A stretch of DNA of 64,000 bases, from the NCBI GenBank assembly GCA_921293015.1, contig OV121086.1:32673194-32737193 (forward strand), read 5' to 3'. Every line of letters begins with the position of its first letter. Position 1 is the first letter of the stretch. Under the pieces are notes generated by a model. It did no database searches. It was given only the letters and a program-made list of their open reading frames with translations, and was not told the origin of the DNA. The DNA is from Phorcus lineatus. Taxonomy: Eukaryota > Mollusca > Gastropoda > Trochida > Trochidae. Of this stretch, positions 36,901 through 47,227 are shown piece by piece. The position numbers and the translations under genes were made by a program.

Positions 36901-37426
36901 CGACTGTAAGTTGTTAGTCAGGAAAATAACGAATACAAAACGACTGTAAGTTGTTAGTCAGGAAACTAACGGATAGAAAACGACTGTAAGTTGTTAGTCA
37001 GGAAAATAACGGATACAAAACGACTGTAAGTTGTTAGTCAGGATAATAACGAATACAAAACGACTGTACATGTAAGTTGGTAGTCAGGAAAATAACGAAT
37101 ACAAAACGACTGTAAGTTGGTAGTTAGGAAAATAACGAATACAAAACGACTGTAAGTTGGTAGTCAGGAAACTAACGGATACAAAACGACTGTAAGTTGT
37201 TAGGAAACTAACGGATACAAAACGACTGTAAGTTGTTAGTCAGGAAAATAACGAAGACAAAACGTCTGTAAGTTGGCAGTCAGGAAACTAACGGATACAA
37301 AACGACTGTAAGTTGTTAGGAAAATAACGAATACAAAACCACTGTAAGTTGGTAGTCAGGAAAATAACGGATAAAAAATGACTGTAAGTTGTTAGTCAGG
37401 AAAATAACAGATGCAAAACAACTGTA
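33909..37426. repeat. 40-bp minisatellite with higher-order repeats (3.5 kb)
   Basis: Roughly 88 units of a 40-bp repeat (GTTAGTCAGGAAAATAACGA followed by ATACAAAACGACTGTAAGTT) without spacers. Variants include a ~36-bp form lacking GTCA and a 46-bp form containing GTACATGTAAGTTGG. The 46-bp marker recurs at 34294, 34652, 34894, 35256, 35538, 35852, 36018, 36300, 36618, 36784 and 37066. The last two blocks (35538-36300 and 36300-37066) have almost the same spacing series (314/166/282 and 318/166/282), so a ~764-bp higher-order unit was duplicated recently. Each unit carries stop codons, so it is not coding. It lies ~3 kb beyond the 3' end of the minus-strand gene. Confidence 0.97.
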
Positions 37427-37432
37427 TTTTTT

Positions 37433-38098
37433 TAATAACAGGGCATTACTTATGCCAGCCACAATGACTCTTCATTTTGTTCTATATTTTAAATAATAGA
37501 GAAAAAGTGGCTAAACTGAGTTATACCTTGCGGAGAACTTTGAAGGAATGTTGTCTGATCACATATATCGGAAGAATAGCAAGATGAGTTTAAGTGATAC
37601 ATAAGGATGAAAGTATTGACATTGATGTATAGACAAGAAATTTAAAAAAAACGTCGAGTGATGTTAATTATTATGTAATTATGTTTACAAGTATTTTTAT
37701 AGCATTTAATAATTTAATATAAATTGAAGAAAAAAATCTTTATCGTGAAGGAGAACACCACGTACGTAAGTTAGCCTATAATTTCCATCTTATGTAGAAG
37801 TAAGCATATGCAAGAAAACTTCAAACATGTTTATAACATATCCTTAAAAGAAGACTGACCATATGGATAATAAGACTATAAATAATGCATGGCAATAAAT
37901 AAATAACAAGAAATTTTCATTGATAATACGCTGAACACCGGGCTGTTTGATACATATAATTGACAATATTTTCCAACACAAAGCAGGTGCTTACAGGTGT
38001 ACTAGCAAGTCCGACAACTAAATTGTAATTTGACACAGTAAATAAAACATGTACAACATTTCATCTAAAACTAGAAATATGTACAGGTGATGCACAGT
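37433..38098. other. No gene seen
   Basis: Non-coding AT-rich sequence. Confidence 0.45.
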
Positions 38099-38753
38099 GA
38101 TGTCCCCCTTCCAGATTTTTAATCCAACCTAATCATCTTATTGCCACTTATACCAGAAACAATCCATACCAAACATATACTAAAAAGGTTAATATATTAG
38201 CATCAATGAACTTGAGATAATATTGCCTCGTAAATATACAAGTTCAATGGCGCATAAGGAAGATTTTTTATACTTCTTTAGTGTAGGGAATATGACATTT
38301 AATACTCACACAGTCATCAAATATTTTAATTAGCATCTACAGCCCCCAAAATTCGCTAGGTTCAAACATTTTCCATAGAAACCAAGTAAAATGAAAAAGT
38401 AAGAATAACCAAAGTAGCAAAAGGCACCACCAAAGCACTAGATCTAACCACATACCAGGTTTATTAGAATAATACTCATTTGATTTTTAGATATAAGTTG
38501 GAAAGTTACCTTACTCCCATATGCACAAAGTTCAAATTGTTTACAAGTATCGTAAAAGAAACAATTTTTTTGAGAAGCTCAAATTGATCCCATGGATACC
38601 AGAAAAAAAGTAATTTCAGAATAGCAAAAGGCACCAAAAGGAACGGTTTTTGAGATATTGTCTTGAAACGAAAGCATTTCGGAATTACGGAATTACGGAC
38701 AGGACTGAAGACATTATATCTCCTGCAAAGCTTTTTGCGGGGGACATAATCAA
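38099..38753. repeat. Possible TIR element (~650 bp)
   Basis: GATGTCCCCC at the left and GCGGGGGACATAATC at the right form a short inverted repeat. The right end with TCTCCTGCAAAGCTTTTTGC looks like a common invertebrate MITE end. The interior is non-coding. Boundaries are based on only ~10 bp of TIR. Confidence 0.4.
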
Positions 38754-39978
38754 AAACTAGTTCACTTCCGACCCTTAAAGAAGATGCAAGTCAATATCGT
38801 ATTCGTGGAAATGAACCCAACATTTCAGAAATTTATGTAAAGCAAGAGGAAAACTGCTTACTTGAAACATTTAAATGTTAATAACAATATACAACAATGC
38901 ATTGCAAAACATGTTTTATCAATAAGTTATAGATAAAAACATAACATCTATAATAATAACATGACTGATGATATTTTTATATGACAATAATGAAACACTA
39001 TAAATACAAAAATATTACTTATTTAGAAAACTTGTATCAAGCCATTGGCTAGATAGCTCATCTGGCTTTAGATCATATATAAATAATGTTTAAAAAGTAA
39101 AATAAATAGGTTTTCCATAAGCAGTTAAAACATTTGGTACAAAAGATATCAGCTTTGTGGCTTTTAATTCTTGAGAGGAAGGCAAAAATGTTGTCTACTG
39201 TGCGCCTCATTTGCAACCTCAGGGTTAACAAATAACAACATATTACTACACAATTCTTGCCTTTCAGGCTTGATGATCTTAAATACAAATGATATTAATC
39301 ATTGAAGAATTTATATTTTTAAAAAGACTTGTTTTGTTAACAAATTAAATTACCATATTTTGAAGAGGAAGTTGCAAACGAATGCAATACAATCAGTTCA
39401 CACAAATGATTGTTTAACAGTACCTGAAGTTTTAGTTGCATGAAAGTAGGAGAATACTTTAAACACCAGTTGTTTTTACTTTGAAAAGCCCTTCAACATG
39501 CATGAATAAAATTATTCAAGGGAAAATTAAACGGAATTTCATCAAGAGGCAATACAAATGAAAATGAAGATCTATAAAAAAAAATATCACGTGAGAAACA
39601 CAACCCGACTTAGTAACACATGATGATATTGTCATTCTCTATAACAGCGGTTACTTTTCCTCGAACGCTTCTGTTACTGTTACCAGAGATGAGAGAAAAC
39701 ACATTGAAAGTAAAAGATGGCTTGCTAATGGATCCTAGGTAAGACCATGTTGCTCACAATTTCACAACGGTCATGGAATTTGAAACAGGATTCTAACAAA
39801 TCATTCCAAAAGGATTTTACAAATCAGTATGAAAGGGACAGTAGACATTAGTCTATGCCGACTTTATTATCTTCAGAGTGTCAAAACATCTCATTCAACT
39901 CGACCATCCGCAGTCGTAGAGGAAATAATCAAGTATCAAGCAAAACCCACTGGTGGCCTGTTTGTGTTGGAAATAGAG
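38754..39978. other. No gene seen
   Basis: Non-coding. The short frames on the minus strand (for example 39073-39288) lack features. Confidence 0.45.
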
Positions 39979-40119
39979 AATACTAAACGACGTCCCGTTT
40001 GATAACATTTTTATGAAACGAGTGAATGGTTTGGTATTCAACGAGCGAAAGCGAGTTAGATACCATTACCATTCACGAGTTTCATAAAAATGTTATCAAA
40101 CGGGAGTGAGTTTAGTATT
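39979..40119. repeat. Long hairpin (H4), CGAG-type centre
   Basis: The arms start AATACTAAAC and end GTTTAGTATT, with a long inner arm (CCGTTTGATAACATTTTTAT) mirrored on the other side. The centre reads AACGAGCGAAAGCGAGTT. It shares ends and centre type with the hairpin at 62010-62150. It lies ~430 bp beyond the stop codon of the minus-strand gene, in its probable 3' UTR or flank. Confidence 0.85.
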
Positions 40120-40128
40120 TTATTTATT
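40119..40128 (-). terminator. Candidate polyadenylation signals
   Basis: AATAAATAAA on the minus strand, two overlapping AATAAA hexamers ~425 bp after the stop codon of the large gene. This is a plausible but unproven 3' end, next to hairpin H4. Confidence 0.3.
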
Positions 40129-40551
40129 ACTCGCAGAATTATTTCAAATTAAAAGCATGAAAATCACCGAGATTACCATTGCGTAATAACATTGTAGATT
40201 TATTAAACGGCGGTATCTTTAACAGAAGAGTAATAAAATATGTTTATCTTATGTGTTGGTTGCATGCCCCAAGGGAGTTAGGAATTGAAAATTGACGGAT
40301 TGTGGTATTAGACCAAGATCAAAATATGGTTTTCTGTATGAGCAAGGATTGAGAAAAATAGTCGCCTACTCTATCCGGTGTCAAGCTAACCATGTAAATA
40401 TCTTTAATTCAAACTAAATGTAACTCCTCCACATTGACTCGTTTACTCTGCCACTCCTGTCAAGATGAGGAAGTCAAACCGTTGCCGTGGTCTTACAGCA
40501 CAAAGTCTTTACACAAGATTACTGGTCAGCTTAACAAATATTTCTTCATGT

Positions 40552-43491
40552 TCATTCTTCCTTCATGGGAAAGCCTTTTTCCAAATCTTCAAGGGATGTT
40601 GGCAGGAAGAAAAGCTGAAGTGTAAGTTTACTGCCATAATGAGTATCGAAGTCATTAAATAATTCCACGATCTCAAGTTGGGCGATTGTTGACTTTGTGC
40701 TGGGAAGATATTTCTGTAATAATTCAAAAACATCTGTCCAAACAGACTTAGAGTGTTCCTCACTGGAGTCCTCCATGGTTTTGATAAACTCGTCTTTTTG
40801 TAACCTGAACTTATCAGTCAGGATGTATTTCCCAAAGAATTGATCAGTTACATAATCTTGTTTCTTCAAATCCCCCAAGATGTTCTCGGCCTGTTTATGA
40901 CCATAGTGCTGTGCCAAGATGTTCCTCATTGTCTCTTCCTCCTTCAGTTTCTTATCCTTCTTCTCATCACGTACGGCTAAAACATAGACTAGTTTTCTTT
41001 TCTTGGAATTGAACAATGACAAAAACTTTTTCTTTGTCAGCTGTTTCATTTTGTTCACTGTTGCTCTTCTGTAAAAGTACTGAGCTTGGTCTTTATCTGG
41101 TTCTAAGGTGTATTTCTCCCACATTTCTTCAAGCATGCTACAGGTTGAGTGGGTGGTTAATGAAGTAAACAGCAGTTTGGCGGAATTCTTTATTTGTGAA
41201 CAGACGTCCCGAACTGTTTGTCCAAATCCATCTTTAACATGAATCAGATAAGTTTTCTTCCGGTCAAACTTGAGAATATCAAACATTTCGATGTTTCTTG
41301 TACAAATCTGATCCCCAACTATGTATCCTTCTCCAGGATTTTTGAGATACCTGTCATACAGGATGTAACTTGTGTTGTATAAGAGTTCAACCAAATTAGA
41401 ACGAACACGGAGAAACATCAACATAACAATGACTGTATCTTCTTTCTCGTATTGATGTGTTTTGTATGTTATTCCTTGGTCTGTATCTGGTGGTTTGTCG
41501 CATGAAATCTTTTCAAGGACATGCATAAATTTTTTTTCCGTCATGTTTGGAAAACTCAACTTCATGAACTTAATGAGGTCACTCATTTGAAATGATTGAC
41601 TATTTAAATATTTAGTGCCACACTTTCCTGTATATACCCATGGCAAGGGAAGGATAGTTTCGTCTGTCAACGTACACTTATGTAATATATTTTGGAATTC
41701 TTCAGCAACAATACCGACGAATTCAGCTTTGATCTTAAGCCATTTCCCATGCCAGAAGAAATATTGTTTATTTTCCAACATTATCTGATGAACAAGCAGT
41801 TCGGCAATTGGTTTTCTTATCAGAGTACTTTTTCCTTTGAATTGCATAGTAAATTTTGCGCTGTTACGAAGCAAGTCCAATGAAATATTTGTCTTGCATT
41901 CATCTGAAGCATCAAGTACTTCATTCAAAATTGCTGGCATTCTTGGCCATTCCTTTTCAGGATCCTTTTTTGTTCCTAGATAGAGTTTGAAAGTGTCGGT
42001 ATCCATCCATTCAGAGAGATCAGGTAGTGAAAGGGGAATACAGAGTCCAGAATCGTTTTTCAATGATTCATCAAACCCTTTCTCCAGTTCATTTATCTTC
42101 TGTTGGTCTCTCTCCTCCTGTATCAACTCGAAACATTTGAAATTGCCATCATCTTTTTCCTGGTTTGTCACAGATTGTTCAACCTTGATGAAATTTTTGC
42201 TTACAAGGGAATATATATAACTGGTTTTTTCGTAGCGAAACTTAATGTTCTTGTTGATGAACTTGCGAATGGATTCTTTTTTCTTCCCATTCTGCAGCAT
42301 TACATTGTCAACTAACCAGGAAAAATTTAATCCAGGATCCTGTAACGCTTCATTAGAGTAAACGTCTCTTAATGCATTCAAAATTTCGTGAACAGTTGTA
42401 GGAAAGGTCAGAGTTGTGAAACCAATACCACGTTTGTACTTTATATGCAAACTATATTGTCCAGTCCCACCTTTCACGGCAAAGATTTTGTCTCCTCCTG
42501 ACCGATCCAAATACAGCAATAGCCTTCTGTCTAGTTTGGACTTCAACTGTGAATCTTTTATTTTTTTAAACTTGTGATGTAACTTTTTACTTTCATCGGT
42601 GTCAGAGTGAAGTATTCTGTGATCAGAGAGAAATGTGTCTTTCCCTTTGTCAATGTCAGCCACGTGTTTGATAAATGAAAGCATTTCAGTTAAGGAAAGT
42701 GTAGTGTGAGCTTTCAAGAAAAACGGTTTTATTGTAAATTTGCAGTCTTTGCTCACTTCAAAACCAGGCAGATCATAAAGCGAAGAAAGATCCGTTGGAG
42801 ACGCTGTGTAAGAATGAACAATGACATGAATAAGATCCAAAATATTCGGCACCTCTGGGCAATTTGGACGGAATATTTTTCTAGTTTGTTCCATTTTTCC
42901 AGTCACATTTCTTGTTTCTATTTTGATTGTTTTGAATTCAAGCAGTCTTTTGGCTACATTCTTGGGGAAATATGGACAGCTTTTTCTCTGCACTTTTCTG
43001 TATGCCTGTCCTGATGTCATCACGAACATGACTGGATCCACGTCTGTGAAGAAGAAGATCATAAAGCTTCTTGAGGTATTGAGTGTCTCCACTCTCTGGG
43101 TGCCTTCCACAATGGAATTAACAGCTAATGACATGGCAGAATCATTCGTAGAGGTGATGACAAACACTTTCACTCCATAGTGAGAGGGATGATTCGCGAT
43201 CTCTTGTTTGGTAGCATCATTGAGCTCCAGCTCAGTGATTGAGGGAATGTCGTTTTCAGTCTCCTCATTCCCTCGGTCATCTACATGATTTTCTGATTCA
43301 TCAATGCCGTTTCCCTTTGCTGAGGCATCCCCTTCCCTAGCGCTACCTGGTTCTTTCACACCTTGCTCTGGCGTCCTACCTACACGGCGTTTTACTGTCG
43401 ATTTAAAACCTAATATTTTTTCTATGACCTCTGCTGGCGATTCTTTGCCCATTATGATTTTTGACAGATTCATTTCCGGGAATGGCCTGGT
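40552..43491 (-). CDS. Large DUF6119/TIGR04141-like protein, main (3') exon
   Basis: An uninterrupted 980-codon exon (Met at 43473, 973 aa from there) after a strong acceptor (AATTTGCATTTCAG), in phase 0 with upstream exons. The N-terminal ~95 residues are polar linker. Residues 100-275 hold alternating beta-type segments (VKVFVITS, SFMIFFFT, DPVMFVMTSGQ), then LSLTEMLSFIKHV. The second half has YFFWHGKWLKI (571-581), ILPLPW (607-612), RNIEMFDILKF (726-736), YLIHVKDGFGQTVRDVCSQI (742-761) and KLVYVLAVRD (827-836). The order GKW, LP, then 'IE-x-DIL...LIHVK...' matches my memory of the prokaryotic DUF6119/TIGR04141 family. This is an inference, not a search result. Function is unknown and no catalytic site is claimed. 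There is no signal peptide or membrane helix, so it is probably intracellular. Overall length exceeds the ~550 residues I recall for bacterial members, so eukaryotic extensions or insertions are expected. Confidence 0.8.
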   Translation of the reverse strand, partial: TRPFPEMNLSKIIMGKESPAEVIEKILGFKSTVKRRVGRTPEQGVKEPGSAREGDASAKGNGIDESENHVDDRGNEETENDIPSITELELNDATKQEIANHPSHYGVKVFVITSTNDSAMSLAVNSIVEGTQRVETLNTSRSFMIFFFTDVDPVMFVMTSGQAYRKVQRKSCPYFPKNVAKRLLEFKTIKIETRNVTGKMEQTRKIFRPNCPEVPNILDLIHVIVHSYTASPTDLSSLYDLPGFEVSKDCKFTIKPFFLKAHTTLSLTEMLSFIKHVADIDKGKDTFLSDHRILHSDTDESKKLHHKFKKIKDSQLKSKLDRRLLLYLDRSGGDKIFAVKGGTGQYSLHIKYKRGIGFTTLTFPTTVHEILNALRDVYSNEALQDPGLNFSWLVDNVMLQNGKKKESIRKFINKNIKFRYEKTSYIYSLVSKNFIKVEQSVTNQEKDDGNFKCFELIQEERDQQKINELEKGFDESLKNDSGLCIPLSLPDLSEWMDTDTFKLYLGTKKDPEKEWPRMPAILNEVLDASDECKTNISLDLLRNSAKFTMQFKGKSTLIRKPIAELLVHQIMLENKQYFFWHGKWLKIKAEFVGIVAEEFQNILHKCTLTDETILPLPWVYTGKCGTKYLNSQSFQMSDLIKFMKLSFPNMTEKKFMHVLEKISCDKPPDTDQGITYKTHQYEKEDTVIVMLMFLRVRSNLVELLYNTSYILYDRYLKNPGEGYIVGDQICTRNIEMFDILKFDRKKTYLIHVKDGFGQTVRDVCSQIKNSAKLLFTSLTTHSTCSMLEEMWEKYTLEPDKDQAQYFYRRATVNKMKQLTKKKFLSLFNSKKRKLVYVLAVRDEKKDKKLKEEETMRNILAQHYGHKQAENILGDLKKQDYVTDQFFGKYILTDKFRLQKDEFIKTMEDSSEEHSKSVWTDVFELLQKYLPSTKSTIAQLEIVELFNDFDTHYGSKLTLQLFFLPTSLEDLEKGFPMKEE

Positions 43492-45351
43492 CTGAAATGC
43501 AAATTGTTTTCCATTTTTAGATCATTATCCAATACAACACTGAAATGGCTTGTCCCATAAGAAAAACTGACATCAATTAAACTTCTCTCAATATGAGTAT
43601 GTTTTTAAAACATAATTGATTGGACTGTCAAAAGCTGTGCACTAGACTGTTTTGAGGCATAGAACAATACTCACAAGAACGGCAAAATTGTAAAGAAGCA
43701 TGCACTCTAATAAGCCCGAATTTCTCCTTCAAAAGATGTTAATAGTGTTATCATTTCCTTCGTAGTAATGTATTTATTTTCATATCAATGTCAACTAAGA
43801 CATCAATAACCATACAATTTATTTGAATTATGTTCAATCCAATGTTTTGCTATTAGGATCTTGATCATTTGTTGCAAGATTTGATAAATTGGATTTATGA
43901 TTTCTTATACATATCCAAATGAAAACGAACTGATGAAGAGGTTAGTGTGTTAAAAAGATGGCAAACTGTTAACTGATTCAGCAAACTTTAAATATCTCTC
44001 ATTACACTCTGTACCTAAGCAGGTTTTTTAAAAATTGTTCTATGATCAATTGTTCTCCAGATAAAACAAATTGTCCAGTATTGGTGCACGAAGAAGACGA
44101 CTTTACACAAAATGGAAAGAAATTTATTAAACCGTTACATTTTCCTTAAATCATGATACAAATGGAAATAAATAATTGAAAAGTAGTTGTTTAGGAAATA
44201 AATACGGATAAATTTCCACGCTCATAGAAATATTATATCTTGTGAAATACTTTCTAACGGCACAAGTGCATTTAAAAACAACTCTAAACTGTTTGAAATT
44301 AGCAACGGATACATTTTTCTGGACCCAAAATTTGTCTACCCTTTTTGTTGACCACCCCACCCACCCATCTACACATGAAGCTTTCATGTCAAGAGAGTTA
44401 TTTCAGTGGTGAAATTGGGGGATATTGGTAATATTTGACTGAGAACTGTGACCGATATGATGCTATTAAACATTATATCATTACTTAAAATATAACCTTA
44501 TGTTAACATGTCAATACTTAAGAAATAAAGTTCGCTCTTCCCCAATGTATTTTGTAATAATGTATAGTTTTACCCTGAACCATTAAGACAAAGCACGAGG
44601 ACGGTAGTCCGAGTGCTTTAACGTTGTAATAGTTCAGGGAAAACTATACTCTGTCAGGGGGCAGTGGGGGAGAGCAGATATAACGTCATTCAATTGTTAG
44701 GTCATGAAAAAACTATACCTTTATTGTCTGATAAAGTACTTTTTTCGATTGTTCTAACCGCTAGCCATCTTAAAAACAAATATACAGTAACATTGTAAAT
44801 AGATAAAAAGTAATAATGCACAAAAAATGCATTATTCAAGACAACATAAATTAATAAAAAAAATTATCCCAAAATCTTAAGCTTCCATGTATTTCTTGGT
44901 TCTGGAGGTAAACGAATGAAGTTTTGAGGGTGGACATGCCTGCAACTCCCATGTTGGAGAAGGGAAGGTCATGACCAAATCTACAAATGTGGATATACTA
45001 GTTACCGACCCCAACTCCCTCTACACGTCTTATTACATTGGAGGACCTTCAATAACCATGATTATGCATGAAATCCTGGTTACCAAAGGCCTGGCAGCTG
45101 TTCTCGTTAATGATTTTTGTGAATGAAGCACTGGTTATATCAGTTGATTTCATGTGTAAATTTTGCTGATTACTTGAGCTACAAATATGATTTTGCTCTC
45201 TTTTTAATTCTCATAATCACAGCTTTTAGAAAGGATAGGCCATTTTTAATTGCAAACCTGTTGTAAGTTTTAACCTTAAAGGAACAGATCCTACTTCATA
45301 GTTACATGGCAATATATCATTCTCAGGCGGCGGAATAAATTAATTACTAAC
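43492..45351 (-). other. Intron of the large gene
   Basis: Bounded by donor AAG|GTTAGT at its upper end and acceptor TTTCAG at its lower end. It contains hairpin H5 (44534-44675) and no supported exon. The 78-codon minus-strand frame at 44151-44387 lacks splice context. Confidence 0.6.
44534..44675. repeat. Long hairpin (H5), CGAG-type centre, intronic
   Basis: The outer arms GCTCTTCCCC and GGGGGAGAGC and inner arms around ATAGTTTTACCCTGAAC and its complement enclose AAGCACGAGGACGGTAGTCCGAGTGCTT. It shares arm sequence with the hairpin at 52.76-52.88 kb, so the two are copies of one element. It would form a strong structure in the pre-mRNA. Confidence 0.8.
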
Positions 45352-45473
45352 CTTGCAATCTGTATCTGTTTCTGTTTCTGCATCTGTTTCTGTTTCTGTA
45401 TCTGTTTCTGCATCTGTTTCTGCATCTGTTTCTGTTTCTCTATCTGTATCTCTATCTGTTTCTGTTTCTGCAT
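45352..45473 (-). CDS. Hexanucleotide-repeat exon: Asp/Glu/Thr linker
   Basis: A 122-nt exon between acceptor TTTGTTCACAG and donor AAG|GTTAGT. It completes a split codon from the exon at 46022-46139 (phase 1) and leaves phase 0 for the main exon, so all three exons join in frame. It is almost wholly a GAAACA/GATGCA/GATACA hexamer repeat, encoding DAETETDRDTDRETETDAET and a similar continuation ending DCK. The product is an acidic, Thr-rich, probably disordered linker whose length could vary in steps of two residues. Splicing is inferred from sequence only. Confidence 0.6.
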
Positions 45474-46021
45474 CTGTGAACAAATATAAACATTTACTGA
45501 TAAGATTCTTAAATGTTATCAATTACACGAATTTGAGCCTTAAGTCCTTTAGAAAACGGTGAACATCAGTTTTTTTGGGAGTGCATTAGGCCACTGGGAT
45601 TTTCAAATCTTGAACCCGGTTTAAGGTGACATGATTTAATATAGTAATTAAAAGCATGGCGGAAAATATTAAATATGTTTTAGCGATGTCAAACTAATTT
45701 TTGGAACTAGCCTTTCTCAGGTGTTATTTCAGTCATGAACAGGATGTCCAATTCTAAGATATAATTTGGTCAAACTCGGTGAACCTCTACTACAATACGC
45801 CATGAAACCAGTACTTGGATACCCCCCTGTCAAATGCAGTCAATCGTTAATTGCATGAGTTGACAACTGTTACTTCACTTTTGGGTGAATTCCATGTGAC
45901 AATCGGGAAATGATCCGATCAGGAAAGGTCCAAGTAGTAATTAGCAACTTGACGGTTTAAGTTGTTTTGTGCAGTACATTGTGTATTTACCTGTATAATG
46001 TCTGTATGCTATTCTGCTTAC

Positions 46022-46139
46022 CTCGATCGTCCACCTGTACCTCATCTGGTTCTGATTTGACTGATGATGTTGGACTGCTTGACTCCATCCTTTTAAAAAC
46101 TGTTGTAGACTCCTGGGGTTCAGTCACGTTCCTATGATC
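46022..46139 (-). CDS. Upstream coding exon of the large gene
   Basis: A 118-nt exon between acceptor TTCATTACAG and donor GAG|GTAAGC, open in phase 0 (starts DHRNVTEPQESTTVFKR). It then reads MESSSPTSSVKSEPDEVQV-DDR and ends with one base of a split codon that joins the repeat exon. It includes a possible initiator Met at codon 18, and another Met could come from the candidate microexon upstream. The content is polar, Ser/Glu-rich and likely disordered. A broken duplicate lies at 49098-49211. Confidence 0.6.
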
Positions 46140-46583
46140 CTGTAATGAACGTTCAATGATTTTGATTAGTGTATTTGTGGTTTTTCAAAAAATTTCATAA
46201 ACATGATTTGGTTTTAACAAAAGCAGTCTTAGGTCTGTAAGAAGCATTAAAATATTACAGGGATGGTAACTTAAGTGCAATGATCCGGTTATGATTCGTG
46301 AATATTTATTTATTCATAGCTTGAGTGATGAATATTGAAAATAAACTAATAATAATGTGTTTGTATTATAATGACAGAATAACTGTCCTTTAACATTTTC
46401 ATTTTCATTTTGTAGGAACTAAATATTGAAAAAATAAGGACATATACATTATGTACATTACTAAAATTTTCTAATATATCACGCATTAAAACAATTTAAC
46501 ATATTACTTTTTCCATTTAAAATGTTACACTTCCTTGTGGTCACTTTAATCTAAAATAAATTGAACATTAGTGAAAAAATTAC

Positions 46584-46609
46584 CATTTTGTTTTGACTTG
46601 TCACATCAT
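46584..46609 (-). other. Candidate microexon, first visible upstream piece
   Basis: 26 nt between acceptor ATTTTCTTTTCAG and donor ATG|GTAATT. After two bases completing a split codon it reads DVTSQNKM and joins the exon at 46139 in phase 0. The final ATG could also serve as the start. In the duplicated copy (49.63-49.66 kb) the matching donor is altered, consistent with loss of constraint there. Such a short exon needs transcript support. Confidence 0.3.
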
Positions 46610-46748
46610 CTGAAAAGAAAATTTGGAAAATTCTTTAATTTCATCTTTTGCCTGGCAATAAACAAAAGTCAATCAAAGTATTCATTTTATTATCAACACT
46701 ATTGTTTTGTACTCTTGTATTGTCAAAATTTTAGTATTATGACAAAAT

Positions 46749-46758
46749 GAAAACGAAA
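46749..46758 (+). promoter_or_regulatory. ISRE-like motif
   Basis: GAAAACGAAA fits the GAAANNGAAA core bound by IRF-family factors, 140 bp upstream of the candidate microexon. The duplicated copy has GAAAAACGAAAAC (49801-49813) with a 3-base spacer. Such motifs are frequent in AT-rich DNA, so this is only suggestive. Confidence 0.2.
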
Positions 46759-47227
46759 ATGATTTTCGGGAGCACTCGATGTCTCTGTAACAAATTGCGC
46801 GTCAGAAAGTGAATCAAATCGAAATAAAACATCTCATGTGACATATCACTGTCGATATATATCTCTAACATGCATTCGAAATACTAAATCTCTTTATTAA
46901 AAGTTACTGTATATAAGTATTAAAAAGGAAAACCACTATCTAATGATGAGCTTTTTAAGCTATTGTAAGCTTGAAATTGCCAAAAACCTTTTTTATGAAG
47001 AGATGGCTTGTTGGAAATGAGAATCAGGATCCTTCGTTCAATTTCCAAATTTATCAAAAGAGAAAGTTTACTAATTCTTTGAACAAGAAAAATCAAGTTA
47101 AAATTCTAATTACTGCAAACAAAACTTCATTTTATGACAAACTTTTATCCTCCACAGAGGTTACTCGAGGCATGTCTTTCCTAACAACTTCTAATAACAT
47201 TAAACATGATGGAATGGATTTATAGAG

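Larger units (their letters stand above)
45958..46965. repeat. 5' exon segment, duplicated (copy 1)
   Basis: About 1 kb containing the exons at 46022-46139 and 46584-46609 is repeated at 49034-52075 after removing a LINE. Shared landmarks include TTTGTGCA, GATCATAGGAACG at the acceptor, TTAGGTCTGTAAGAAGCRTTTA, TTTTGTTTTGACTTGT and ATATCTCTAACATGCATTC. This copy keeps open exons and good splice sites; the other does not. Confidence 0.8.

Noticed and set aside
33909-37426. CRISPR-like look of the 40-bp repeats
   Set aside because: Units are directly contiguous, with no unique spacers, in an animal genome. It is a minisatellite.
41692-43180. Several plus-strand frames inside the large exon
   Set aside because: Antisense shadows of the main minus-strand coding exon.
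45340-45562. SVSVSASV-type plus-strand frame and alternative MQKQKQ frame
   Set aside because: Other readings of the hexanucleotide repeat; only the Asp/Glu/Thr frame joins the neighbouring exons in phase.
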